23,582 bases of DNA from RGIG8700 sp964568815 (GTDB lineage Bacteria; Bacillota; Clostridia; RGIG6154): assembly GCA_964568815.1 (NCBI GenBank), contig CAZMRY010000018.1, positions 1 to 23,582 of the forward strand, given 5' to 3'. The notes under the pieces are model-generated. The model was not told the origin of the DNA. It ran no database searches and was given only the letters and a program-made list of their open reading frames with translations. Below, piece after piece: positions 6,837-14,557 of the stretch. Positions within the stretch are counted from its first letter, which is position 1. Each line of letters begins with the position of its first letter. The translations under genes and the position numbers were made by a program.

Positions 6837-7315
6837 TATTCAGCAAATACCGCTGTGGCAAAACCGTCTGCAGAGGTGACTGAACCAAACACCTTTTCAC
6901 CCTTAACCTTAAAAGAACCTTTAACAATATAGCCTTCCATGCCGCTGCCCTCGTTTTCAACAATAACGCTGAATTCTCTTTTAATTGCAGTTGGGTTTTC
7001 GGCATCCGATGAGAAATCAACCATAAGAATTTCTCTTACTGCATCATCTCCAACAAACTCGTTATCTGCAATATTCATAATGTCATCGTGTACTTCGTTT
7101 CCTGAGAACTGGTCAAAAGCAAAGGATATAACAGGTGCAAAACCAACAATATCACTCTGTTCAAATTCCTGGTCTATGTACTGTCTTTTGTATTCCTTCG
7201 GGTTTTTAGTTACCGTAATATCGGTAAAGCCTGTCATTCTTTTAAAAACTGTTCCCGCATCTGTGGGAACACCGTAGTACGCTACCTTATCGCATCTTTT
7301 TACGAATTTTTCCAA
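6836..7315 (-). CDS. major tail (tube) protein
   Basis: A 159-residue beta-rich protein that would polymerise into the tail tube. MEKFVKRCDKVAYYGVPTDAGTVFKRMTGFT resembles the N-termini of phage tube proteins whose gene precedes Gp15. I choose the TTG at 7315, which has AAAGGAG eight nt upstream and begins just past the preceding stop. An ATG at 7342 would give a 26-bp overlap and has no comparable ribosome site. Confidence 0.72.
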   Translation of the reverse strand: MEKFVKRCDKVAYYGVPTDAGTVFKRMTGFTDITVTKNPKEYKRQYIDQEFEQSDIVGFAPVISFAFDQFSGNEVHDDIMNIADNEFVGDDAVREILMVDFSSDAENPTAIKREFSVIVENEGSGMEGYIVKGSFKVKGEKVFGSVTSADGFATAVFAE

Positions 7316-7316
7316 T

Positions 7317-7721
7317 TTATTCGCTCCTTTCAAAATATACATACCTGATTTTTATGCTGTAAACATTACAGCTTATATCCGATTTTTCTGTCTGCACATC
7401 TGTTATGGCAGATATTGAAATCCCGTTACCGGGGAGAGGTAAATTCCTCTCCTTTTCACGGATTTTGAGCCAGTTTAAAAAGCCGTTTAAAATGCCGATA
7501 TTGCTTATGCTTTCCTTTGTAAGGGGAACTCGTGCTTCCTTAAGACAAAGTGAAAAAACACATTGTTTAAGTTTTCCGCCGTCTGCATAGCTTTTAACCA
7601 CCGGCTCATAGTTTTCTGTTCGTATACACAGCTCGCCCGGTTTTAAATTCAGGTAATCAAGCTTTAAATCCATTCCGTCAAAACCGTTGTACTGTTTTAT
7701 AAATTCTGCATACATTTCCAT
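7317..7721 (-). CDS. phage tail terminator / minor capsid-type protein
   Basis: A 134-residue protein between the neck gene and the tail tube, the slot of the tail-terminator protein that caps the tube and joins it to the head. GELCIRTENYEPVVKSYADGGKLKQCVFSLCLK resembles Firmicutes phage proteins of the minor-capsid family that are often mislabelled chloramphenicol resistance protein. No resistance function is suggested here. Confidence 0.6.
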   Translation of the reverse strand: MEMYAEFIKQYNGFDGMDLKLDYLNLKPGELCIRTENYEPVVKSYADGGKLKQCVFSLCLKEARVPLTKESISNIGILNGFLNWLKIREKERNLPLPGNGISISAITDVQTEKSDISCNVYSIKIRYVYFERSE

Positions 7722-7722
7722 T

Positions 7723-8037
7723 TTATCTGCATTTAAGGCAGTAATGTCTTACTCCCTCGCTCCCCCTTATATTATTTTTAACGCTGTATACCGTATAGGT
7801 TTCCTCATAGGGGATTTCTTCATCGTAAACCTTTCTGAGTGCGATTCTGTCTCCAACATCAACGCAGATTTCCTGACTTATTGGTATTCTTACGATTATT
7901 TCAGAAACAGAAGTATTATCTATATCCGATACACTTGCTTTAACCTCTGAAAAGACACTAACCTTTCCGAAGTATTCTTTTGTTACGCTGTCTTTGTTAT
8001 AGTGAAAGACTGTAATTTCTTTATCTGCACAAATCAT
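7723..8037 (-). CDS. phage head-tail joining / neck protein, unassigned
   Basis: A 104-residue, mostly beta protein between the head-tail connector and the tail terminator, which is where stopper or neck proteins lie. It overlaps the connector gene by 4 nt (ATGA) and ends 1 nt before the next ATG. The VGDRIALRKVYDEEIPYEETYTVYSVKNN stretch suits a small beta-barrel adaptor. I cannot name a family from the sequence. Confidence 0.5.
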   Translation of the reverse strand: MICADKEITVFHYNKDSVTKEYFGKVSVFSEVKASVSDIDNTSVSEIIVRIPISQEICVDVGDRIALRKVYDEEIPYEETYTVYSVKNNIRGSEGVRHYCLKCR

Positions 8038-8357
8038 ACTTCCACCCCTCTGTATAAAAGCTCAGGAGGAAGAAACATACTTGCAGTTTTATAAAGACTT
8101 TCACCTGTGTTTTTGTATGAAATACTGTATCCGTCGTTTGATTCAGACGCAATGTGTGAAACTCTTTCTGTTTTATGCATTGAATCTACCACCGCACACA
8201 TTGCAAGCTTAACATTTTCATCGGCATCATCTATTCTGCCGAAGGTTATTTTATCAAGGTATTTTGAAGCCTTAAGGGCAAGGGAAGAAAACTCTTCCTC
8301 CCCTGTTTGAAAGCCCTTATAAACCTCTTTATACCAGTTAAAATCTGCGTATGGCAT
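8034..8357 (-). CDS. phage head-tail connector protein
   Basis: A 107-residue, mainly helical protein directly after the coat gene, as for the gp6/gp15-type connector that binds the portal ring. YADFNWYKEVYKG and a helical KYLDKITFGRIDDADENVKLAMCAVVDSM stretch fit that group. The ATG at 8357 overlaps the coat stop (TGATG). The in-frame TTG three nt earlier is less likely. Confidence 0.62.
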   Translation of the reverse strand: MPYADFNWYKEVYKGFQTGEEEFSSLALKASKYLDKITFGRIDDADENVKLAMCAVVDSMHKTERVSHIASESNDGYSISYKNTGESLYKTASMFLPPELLYRGVEV

Positions 8358-9469
8358 CAACCGAGAACTCTCACTGCAAGTGACGGATACATTGTCTTAT
8401 AGCCGTATAAAACATCCATAGAGATAATATCCTTTTTGTATTTCATATCATAGCCTTTAACAACTCTCAAGGTAATACCATTGTAGCTTGTAACATAGCT
8501 TTCAACGCCTGACGGAGTTGCAAGAGGTCTTGTAACAAAAGCAAACGCCATAGGATTGAATGCAAGGTTTGCTGTGTGTGAAGCAACAAGCGTTACTGCT
8601 GTGTTGTCCTTGACATCTTCCGCAAGACCAGGAGCAATGCAAACCTCTGCAATTGCATTAGATACTGCATCTTCTGTGTCTTTTGTAACTGTATATGTCT
8701 TGTCTCCGATAGTTAAAAGGTCGCCCTTAACAAGCATACCTGTAAGAGTTGTACCGTCGATTGCAATCTTTTCAGTTCCCTTTGCAAATACACCGTTTGT
8801 TTTAACGGATGCAGATGCTGTAATACCTGTTGCGTGCTTTTTAACAGACTGTGACATATAATTATCAAGACCGAAAATTCTGCCGATAGAACCTTCTCTT
8901 AATGCTTTTGTTGAACCGCTCTTTTCAGCGTTTACAATTGCATCGATTGTTGTAAATGATGCATCTGCCTCTGTGTCCCATACAGCCTTTCTGCCAGAAA
9001 CAGGTACTTTTTCCTCATTAAGAGCCTTTCTTACTTTTGAAAGGTCTTCAAGTGTTGAAGGAGTTGTGCCTGCTGTAAGTGCAGTATTGTAAATATCCTT
9101 GTAAAGTTCAAGTCCGTCTGCATTGATTTTCTGTGCAAGAGCAGCAGCGGCAGGTTCAATAAAGAGTCTGTTAAGGTCATCAATTGATGTTGCAGACTGA
9201 AGTGCTGTAAACTCAACATCAACAGTTGCAAGCTTGTCAAGAGTAACCTCTACTGATGTTTCTTCAATATCCTGAGGATTGATACCCCCTGTCTGGTCAA
9301 AATCCTCTGCTGATAAAACAACAGGCTTTCTCACCTGAATTTTATCGCCTTTGCCGTTTACAAAGTCCTTTGAAAAATCCTTGTGAATAAGATTAGGGAA
9401 AACAAGGTTTTCCATAAGTCTTGGAAGTGCCTGTCTTGCAATTTCTTTAATAGTAATTAACTGATTCAT
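8357..9469 (-). CDS. major capsid protein, P22 coat-protein type
   Basis: A 370-residue coat protein with the HK97-like fold, closest in pattern to the P22 gene 5 family. Key parts are the N-terminal ARQALPRLMENLVFPNLIHKDF, then GDKIQVRKPVVL, the DQTGGINPQDIEETSVEVTLD segment and LATVDVEFTALQSATSIDDL, with FAFVTRPLATPSGVESY near the end. Length is near the family norm. AGGAAA-type ribosome site precedes the ATG. It follows the Gp20-like scaffold gene. P22-type coats need no prohead protease, which fits its absence. One copy of the 12-mer encodes LAED at residue 282, in the insertion-domain region. Confidence 0.85.
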   Translation of the reverse strand: MNQLITIKEIARQALPRLMENLVFPNLIHKDFSKDFVNGKGDKIQVRKPVVLSAEDFDQTGGINPQDIEETSVEVTLDKLATVDVEFTALQSATSIDDLNRLFIEPAAAALAQKINADGLELYKDIYNTALTAGTTPSTLEDLSKVRKALNEEKVPVSGRKAVWDTEADASFTTIDAIVNAEKSGSTKALREGSIGRIFGLDNYMSQSVKKHATGITASASVKTNGVFAKGTEKIAIDGTTLTGMLVKGDLLTIGDKTYTVTKDTEDAVSNAIAEVCIAPGLAEDVKDNTAVTLVASHTANLAFNPMAFAFVTRPLATPSGVESYVTSYNGITLRVVKGYDMKYKKDIISMDVLYGYKTMYPSLAVRVLG

Positions 9470-9472
9470 ATT

Positions 9473-9871
9473 TTATTTCCTTTCTTTTAACTGATAGTAT
9501 TCTTCGTCGGTAAGAGAGTCATAATCTATGCTCATTCCCGACTGATGGTTAAAACCCGTGCTTGTCTGCATATCTTCAAACAGATAGCCGTGTTCCTTTT
9601 TAATTTCAGCAAGCTGTGAGTCAAAGCCCTTAAGCTCACCGTTTTCAAGCTTTAACGAGTCTTTGTCTATAAAACCCCATATTGCTTTTTCAGATTTTGC
9701 ACCGCTTTTTGCAAGTGCTGTTTTAAGGTGTCCGTCAAGAAGCATTTTGTTATACTCCTCTTTTGAAACGAACCGTTCTCCGATTGCTCCTCTTATTGCA
9801 CTTAAAACATCTTCCGCAAGATTAATACCTTGCACTTCTAAAATTTCTGTCAAAAAGTTAATGCTCCTCAT
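9473..9871 (-). CDS. phage scaffold protein, Gp20 family
   Basis: A 132-residue protein expected to guide prohead assembly and then leave. LKTALAKSGAKSEKAIWGFIDKDSLKLENGELKGFDSQLAEIKKEHGYLFED is the conserved Gp20 core, here at about residues 50-101. The long N-terminal coiled coil of usual family members (180-200 residues) is much reduced. The ATG at 9871 overlaps the portal's last codons. TTG at 9853 with GAGGAG upstream is an alternative. LAED at residue 18 comes from the 12-mer, in an 18-nt match to the Gp15 gene. Confidence 0.72.
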   Translation of the reverse strand: MRSINFLTEILEVQGINLAEDVLSAIRGAIGERFVSKEEYNKMLLDGHLKTALAKSGAKSEKAIWGFIDKDSLKLENGELKGFDSQLAEIKKEHGYLFEDMQTSTGFNHQSGMSIDYDSLTDEEYYQLKERK

Positions 9872-11192
9872 CTCCTTTAACAATATTTTTCTTTGCAGTT
9901 TCTTCGTTTTCACCGTAATACTTCATACGGTACTCCCATTTCTGCATAACACCGGATTCAATATCCAGTCTGTCCTGAGCACGCATTTTAGCCTTGTCCT
10001 CAATAATGCTGTCATCAAAAGCAATATTGATTTTCTGTTCCCAGTCAAAGCCCCCAAGCATTAAAATACATCTTACAAGCCCTTTGATTGCCTGAGCAAT
10101 AACCTTTTCGTGCTTTTTAACATTTCTGAACAAGCTTGCATTATCAAATACGATTTCCGTTGCAGTTGTTTGTCTGTCATAATCAAAGCTGTAAAATCTT
10201 TCACCAAGACCGCACTTTGAAGACAGATAGTTAAGCTGACTCTGTACGCCCTTTACATTTTCATCAACTCTCAGCTGAGGATTGTATTCCTCATACATTT
10301 TACCATCTATGATGCTGTCGCCCATAGACATAAAAAGTCTTTTCTTTGAGTGCTGAGGCACAACTCTGTTGCCTCCCTGTTCCTTTGCAATAATGCTTTC
10401 ATTCATGAGCACCATTTTGCCCCCAAGGAAAAAGTCAGTACAAAGGTTGTCATATGCTAAATCAACACCCTTTAAAACATCGGTAGAATTTGCGTAAACC
10501 GAAATACCCATAGGCGAATTCAGGTCAATATTGTTTGTTATATTTGGTTTTAAAATAACAAACCAGGGCAGCGGCGACTTTGTGTCATACTCTGCCACCG
10601 TTTTATTGTCTGTTTTAACTCTGTTGAATTCGCTGTCTAAGTACTCGTTTCTGATAACATAGTTGCCATACTCATTTTTAAGATGTGTTTCAAGATAAAT
10701 ATAAGGTTTTCCCTTGTATATATGCTCTGAAACAAAAGCAACCTCCGTTATACTCTTGTTGTCGTATGAAATAGGGATAATGCAGTCTGCTGTAATATAC
10801 TCAAGCTTAATTTTGTAGTTGTTAAGCCTTATCGCAACCGCACCTGTACCAAGGGCAAATGCTTTTTCAATTAATATATTTGCATTAGTGAAAAAGTCGT
10901 TTTTCTCAAAAACGCTGTCAACAAAGCTCTGCGCCTCTTTGTTTTCAAGGACCACCATAGTTTCTTCATTCAAAAGCATATTTGCCCAGTCCTCACAGAC
11001 CTTTTTTGCCATTTTAAGACTATATCTGTCAAGCTGAACTGTTTCCCTGCCGTTGTAGTCTGTGTAATGGTGAAATGGCTTGTAGTAGCCTTTATACCAG
11101 TCCGCCCACTGACTTATATTGCTGTAGTAGTCCCCTCTGATGTTCACATTAAGCTTGTTTTTTAAGTATTCGCATACACTTAAAATGTTCAT
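9858..11192 (-). CDS. phage portal protein, A118 type
   Basis: A 444-residue ring-forming protein through which DNA enters and leaves the head. The marker AKKVCEDWANMLLNEE, SFDYDRQTTATEIVFDNASLFRNVKKHEKVI and the C-terminal GGFDWEQKINIAFDDSIIEDK are typical of A118-like portals. I start at ATG 11192, which has GAAAGGAG 5 nt upstream. The longer open frame to 11297 only translates hairpin array 3. It follows terL, from which it is separated by that array, and overlaps the scaffold gene. Confidence 0.87.
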   Translation of the reverse strand: MNILSVCEYLKNKLNVNIRGDYYSNISQWADWYKGYYKPFHHYTDYNGRETVQLDRYSLKMAKKVCEDWANMLLNEETMVVLENKEAQSFVDSVFEKNDFFTNANILIEKAFALGTGAVAIRLNNYKIKLEYITADCIIPISYDNKSITEVAFVSEHIYKGKPYIYLETHLKNEYGNYVIRNEYLDSEFNRVKTDNKTVAEYDTKSPLPWFVILKPNITNNIDLNSPMGISVYANSTDVLKGVDLAYDNLCTDFFLGGKMVLMNESIIAKEQGGNRVVPQHSKKRLFMSMGDSIIDGKMYEEYNPQLRVDENVKGVQSQLNYLSSKCGLGERFYSFDYDRQTTATEIVFDNASLFRNVKKHEKVIAQAIKGLVRCILMLGGFDWEQKINIAFDDSIIEDKAKMRAQDRLDIESGVMQKWEYRMKYYGENEETAKKNIVKGDEEH

Positions 11193-11213
11193 ACCTTCTC
11201 CTTTCTTAAATAC

Positions 11214-11402
11214 TTTACCTTCAGGTAAAACTTCACTACGCAGTAACTTCTCTATCGAAGATAACTTCACTTGCACCTTTGTGCAAACTTCACGCAAAGC
11301 ATAGTGAAGTTTTTACTTTGTAAAAGTGAAGTTGTTTGTTTCACTCACAGTGAAGTTGCAAATACTTTGCAGTGAAGTTGAATTTGCTAATGCAAATTCA
11401 GT
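11214..11402. repeat. mini-hairpin array 3 (spacer ACTTCACT, then AGTGAAGT), inside the phage operon
   Basis: Hairpins TTTACC-TTCA-GGTAAA, TAC-GCA-GTA, TATC-GAA-GATA and TTGCAC-CTTT-GTGCAA are joined by ACTTCACT (one variant ACTTCTCT). Then TTTTAC-TTT-GTAAAA, TGCAAA-TAC-TTTGCA and TGAATTTGC-TAAT-GCAAATTCA are joined by AGTGAAGT, the reverse complement. It starts 5 nt after the terL stop in the minus direction and ends just before the portal ribosome site, so it sits in the operon without breaking a gene. Confidence 0.78.
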
Positions 11403-11407
11403 AAAAA

Positions 11408-12562
11408 TCAAATCTTTCGCATATACTCTATGCCGTAGCGAAGAGCCGCCATAGCATCATCATTTATCGGCGTAGGTATATCCAGATATTCCCCTGTGTT
11501 TTTGTCCTTTATCCAGCACCAGTTTTCAATTTCTCTTATGGTATTTTTGCAGGAGGGATTTATAATAATTTTTTTACTCATAAGGAAATCAATCTGTGCC
11601 GATATGCTGTTTTTCTCCTTTGAAACACCGCAGGCACGAAAGCCTGCCTTCTGCCATGCTTTAATTCTGTCAGGCTCGGCACTGTCGCACCACATAACAA
11701 TGTTTTTGTCAAACATATCTTCCGCAAGATAAATTATTTCATTGGTTTCAAGTCCCTTTACATACAGCTCTTTTAAGATATGTATTTCATTTTCGTAAAA
11801 CCCCAGAAGAAGAATAACATTTGCATGGTTAAAACCGAAGTCCTGTCCCATAAAGAAAATGTCACCCTTAAACTCTTTTTCTTCAACTGTATAGTTTTTT
11901 AAAACAAGTCCCTCGTTTTTTAAAGGCTCTCCCATATACTGATGAAGATAAAGCTCAGGTGCAGTTTTCTTCAAATGCTCTGCCTCAATGTAAAACTGAC
12001 TGCCAAGCCATTTTTTCGGGGTTGTAAGATATGTTGAATGGTGAACAAGCTTATCTTCCCTTTCTTCACCGCAAAGCTTATTTATCCAATGCCCCGAAGC
12101 CTTTGGCGGATTATAGGTGTAAAGCACAGTATATTTGTCTCCGCCTCTTAAAAGAGACTGATTTATGCTTAAAATATCGTCATAACTTTTAAACTCGTCA
12201 CATTCTTCATACCACACAAAACCGCAGTATCCGTTTACGAATTTCACAGACTTGATTTTATTTACATCATCTGTTCCTCTGAAAATAATTTTCTGTCCTG
12301 TAGGAAGGTATGTAAACTCAGGAAGAGAAACCTTGCTTTCCCACAAATGGGAAACGCCCATTATCTCCGCCGCCCAGAGAAGCTGATTAAAAACACTTTC
12401 CTTAATGGATTTACCGTATCTTCGTACGCAGATACCGTTCATGTTTTTATTCTTCATAACAGCCACAAGCATTTCAACCGCCGCAAAGGACGATTTTGTA
12501 CTTCCTCTGCCACCCTTTAAAAAATAATGGGTGTGCTTTTGATTTTTGATGTCCTTATGCAC
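11408..12562 (-). CDS. phage terminase large subunit (PBSX / Terminase_3 type)
   Basis: ATPase-nuclease that packages DNA into the prohead. The Walker A-like LKGGRGSTKSS is at residues 15-25, the Walker B region is FVWYEECDEF near residue 116, and the nuclease-domain acidic patch includes GQDFGFNHANV and CDSAEPDRIKAW. The open frame has 384 codons from a GTG at 12562. Upstream of it the frame continues with the family's expected N-terminus (IKLKSVISPAFYKV) back to an ATA at 12601 that overlaps the TerS stop. The true start may thus be a mutated or rare ATA start 39 nt upstream. LAED at residue 279 is encoded by the 12-mer. Confidence 0.88.
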   Translation of the reverse strand: MHKDIKNQKHTHYFLKGGRGSTKSSFAAVEMLVAVMKNKNMNGICVRRYGKSIKESVFNQLLWAAEIMGVSHLWESKVSLPEFTYLPTGQKIIFRGTDDVNKIKSVKFVNGYCGFVWYEECDEFKSYDDILSINQSLLRGGDKYTVLYTYNPPKASGHWINKLCGEEREDKLVHHSTYLTTPKKWLGSQFYIEAEHLKKTAPELYLHQYMGEPLKNEGLVLKNYTVEEKEFKGDIFFMGQDFGFNHANVILLLGFYENEIHILKELYVKGLETNEIIYLAEDMFDKNIVMWCDSAEPDRIKAWQKAGFRACGVSKEKNSISAQIDFLMSKKIIINPSCKNTIREIENWCWIKDKNTGEYLDIPTPINDDAMAALRYGIEYMRKI

Positions 12563-12597
12563 CTTATAAAATGCAGGGGAAATTACACTTTTAAGCT

Positions 12598-12789
12598 TTA
12601 TGGAACATCATCTACAATCTTTACTGCTTTAATTACCTCACCTGAATCGTCACCGAAAAGCTTGTTGGCTTTTCCTAAAAGCTCCAATGCTTTGATGCGG
12701 TAATTTGCGGCTATTTCCTTGTCTACTGCAAGCTGGCTCAGCTCCTCTAAAATCTGCGAGTCCGTAAGAGATTTTTTACGAATAAGCAT
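12598..12789 (-). CDS. truncated terminase small subunit
   Basis: A 63-residue remnant upstream of terL. LTDSQILEELSQLAVDKEIAANYRIKALELLGKANKLFG matches the C-terminal half of Terminase_2-type TerS. The N-terminal helix-turn-helix that recognises DNA, normally another 60-80 residues, is missing. The ATG at 12789 has GGAAGG and GGAGG just upstream. An open frame continues to 12873 but only crosses the terminator hairpin and shows no family similarity. Loss of the DNA-binding half implies either a defective packaging system or one with no sequence specificity. Confidence 0.6.
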   Translation of the reverse strand: MLIRKKSLTDSQILEELSQLAVDKEIAANYRIKALELLGKANKLFGDDSGEVIKAVKIVDDVP

Positions 12790-12846
12790 CACCTCCCCTT
12801 CCTGCAGAAAAGAGTATAATATTTCTGACTGCTGACAATCTATGAC

Positions 12847-12877
12847 AAAAAAATAACCGTGCAAAAATTGCACGGTT
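12847..12877 (-). terminator. terminator hairpin at the left edge of the phage cassette
   Basis: A perfect 10-bp stem AACCGTGCAA/TTGCACGGTT with a 3-nt loop, followed in the minus direction by ATTTTTTT. With the next terminator it ends transcripts from the oxidoreductase and insulates the phage genes. Confidence 0.65.
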
Positions 12878-12879
12878 CA

Positions 12880-12980
12880 GTCCGTCGGAAGAGTCGTTCT
12901 ACCGCAAGCAGAACATTAAAAATGCAGGGAACGGCGTCCTCGGCGGGCCGTAACAAAAATATAACTTCCTTTTTCGCACG
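12880..12980. other. GC-rich non-coding remnant
   Basis: Part of the 275-bp gap without a gene. The stretch GGAACGGCGTCCTCGGCGGG near 12928-12950 is much richer in GC than its surroundings and resembles short intergenic repeats seen in Clostridia, from memory only. No open frame or att sequence is recognisable. Confidence 0.3.
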
Positions 12981-12985
12981 GTAAA

Positions 12986-13017
12986 CAAAAAAAGATTGTC
13001 TGAACAATCTTTTTTTA
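12986..13017. terminator. bidirectional terminator after the oxidoreductase gene
   Basis: AGATTGT-CTGA-ACAATCT flanked by A7 and T7, so it carries a U tract in either direction. It lies about 50 nt beyond the oxidoreductase stop. A second hairpin GGCAGG...CCTGCC lies at 13039-13058 between them. Confidence 0.72.
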
Positions 13018-13065
13018 CGAAGCTCTTGCTGAATTATCGGCAGGAGCAAGCCCCTGCCCTACAAA

Positions 13066-14373
13066 TCAGAGATTTTTTGAATATTCTTTTATATCAATTA
13101 CCTTATCTGTAACTCTTGATTCTTCTGCGCCAAAGCTTATAAGGTGGTTAAGGTAAGAAACCTCAGCAGTTGATGCGGCATTTCCTGTGTATGTACCTGT
13201 GAAATACTCATAAAGAGCTTTCATAATACCTTCGTCTCCGCCGCCATGACCTGATGTAACATCATTACCGTTTGAACGGAAATCAATTTCTTCAGAAAGC
13301 TTGTCGCCCCACTGACCTTCAACTCTCTGCCCAAATTTGGTGTAAAGAATGTTGCTTTCTTTGCCTGTAACCTCAAGCATACCTTCTGTTCCGAAAAGTC
13401 TTATAGCTCTTCCTACACCATCCGGGGAGAATCCTGTCATTGTGTGCGAAGCAGTTATGCCGTTTTCAAATTCCATATTAACAATCTGATGGTCAACAAC
13501 ATTGTTGTTTGCCTCAAAAATACAGGTTCCGTAGTTTGTTTTTTCAAGTGATGCCCACATTTCTTCATCTGTTACATTAACCGAGTCTGTTGCAGTTTCT
13601 CTGAACCAGCTGCCGCCCATATATTCGTTATCCATATAAAGCTTTTTAATGTCAAACACACAGTTTTCTCTGTGAGGACATTCTTCTGTACATCTTGAAG
13701 GAGCACCCTCAGGCTTATTTTCTTTTGTAAAGTATGAAAGATTACCGAAAGATGAAACCTTTTTACAAGGTGAACCTGCAAGCCACTGAATAATATCTGT
13801 ATCGTGACAGCATTTTGCAAGTATCATAGGACAGCTTGTATCACTGTTTCCCCATTTACCTCTTACAAAGCTGTGAGCCATATGTCTGTTACCAACAGGC
13901 TCTAATGCCTGAATAGACATAAGTCTGCCGATTTTTCCATCATCTAAAAGCTTTTTAAGAGTAGAATATAAAGGTGTGTATCTTAAAACATGGCATACAA
14001 GAACATTAACACCCTTTGCTTTTGCAGCCTCTGCAACCTGTTTACATTCTTTAGCAGTAGGAGCAATAGGCTTTTCAAGAAGAATGTCATAACCAAGCTC
14101 AATAGCCTTAAGAGCCGGTTCTGTGTGCATCTGGTCCTGAGTTGCAATGATTACAAAATCTGCAAACTTAGGTCTGTCCAAAACCTTTTCCCAAGTATCA
14201 TATATATTTTCTTTTGGTACATTTGGAAAATGAGAAAGAACAAAATCAACTCTTTCTTTAACAGGCTCAGCAATACCAACAACCTCAAATTTATCTTCCA
14301 TATCGTGCATAATCTTGGTATAACCCATACCTCTTCCGCCTGCACCAATAACAATAGCAGTTAATTTTTTCAT
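13066..14373 (-). CDS. Gfo/Idh/MocA family NAD(P)-dependent oxidoreductase
   Basis: A 435-residue cytosolic dehydrogenase, probably acting on a sugar or cyclitol. The N-terminal Rossmann motif VIGAGGRGMGY (residues 8-18) binds NAD(P), followed by the family's ILLEKPIA at about residue 98 with the catalytic Lys. CCHDTDIIQWL near residue 188 holds the conserved Asp/His pair. An insertion with CTEECPHRENC (about 230-240) is seen in some subfamilies and might bind metal, which is inference. The ATG has AAAGGAG about 10 nt upstream and a TTGAAA-17-TATATT promoter. It is divergent from an amino acid transporter; the substrate is not predictable. Confidence 0.9.
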   Translation of the reverse strand: MKKLTAIVIGAGGRGMGYTKIMHDMEDKFEVVGIAEPVKERVDFVLSHFPNVPKENIYDTWEKVLDRPKFADFVIIATQDQMHTEPALKAIELGYDILLEKPIAPTAKECKQVAEAAKAKGVNVLVCHVLRYTPLYSTLKKLLDDGKIGRLMSIQALEPVGNRHMAHSFVRGKWGNSDTSCPMILAKCCHDTDIIQWLAGSPCKKVSSFGNLSYFTKENKPEGAPSRCTEECPHRENCVFDIKKLYMDNEYMGGSWFRETATDSVNVTDEEMWASLEKTNYGTCIFEANNNVVDHQIVNMEFENGITASHTMTGFSPDGVGRAIRLFGTEGMLEVTGKESNILYTKFGQRVEGQWGDKLSEEIDFRSNGNDVTSGHGGGDEGIMKALYEYFTGTYTGNAASTAEVSYLNHLISFGAEESRVTDKVIDIKEYSKNL

Positions 14374-14404
14374 AATAATTAAACTCCTTTATATCTTTTT
14401 TTGT

Positions 14405-14433
14405 AATATACCACAATTATAGTCATATTTCAA
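14405..14433 (-). promoter_or_regulatory. oxidoreductase promoter
   Basis: Minus strand TTGAAA (14433-14428), 17-bp spacer, TATATT (14410-14405), about 30 bp upstream of the ATG. Confidence 0.55.
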
Positions 14434-14493
14434 TATATTTTCTGACATTTTTACTATAAAAACAGACATTTATTTATTTTTTCATTTTAGTAC

Positions 14494-14522
14494 TTTACAT
14501 TAATAAATTATTGTGATATAAT
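14494..14522 (+). promoter_or_regulatory. promoter of the amino acid importer operon
   Basis: TTTACA (14494-14499), 17 bp, TATAAT (14517-14522), 35 bp upstream of the binding-protein ATG. A second TATAAT at 14528-14533 has no matching -35 box. Confidence 0.65.
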
Positions 14523-14557
14523 GCGTATATAATATTGAAAAGGAATGGTAAAAAACT

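Noticed and set aside
7317..7721. Chloramphenicol resistance gene
   Set aside because: Related phage proteins carry that label by error; position and sequence fit a tail-terminator protein.
9858..11297. Portal protein with a 35-residue N-terminal extension
   Set aside because: The extension is translated hairpin array; the ATG at 11192 has an ideal ribosome site.
12790..13065. Left attachment site of the prophage
   Set aside because: No part of the tRNA-Val 3' end or its 21-bp repeat occurs in this gap.
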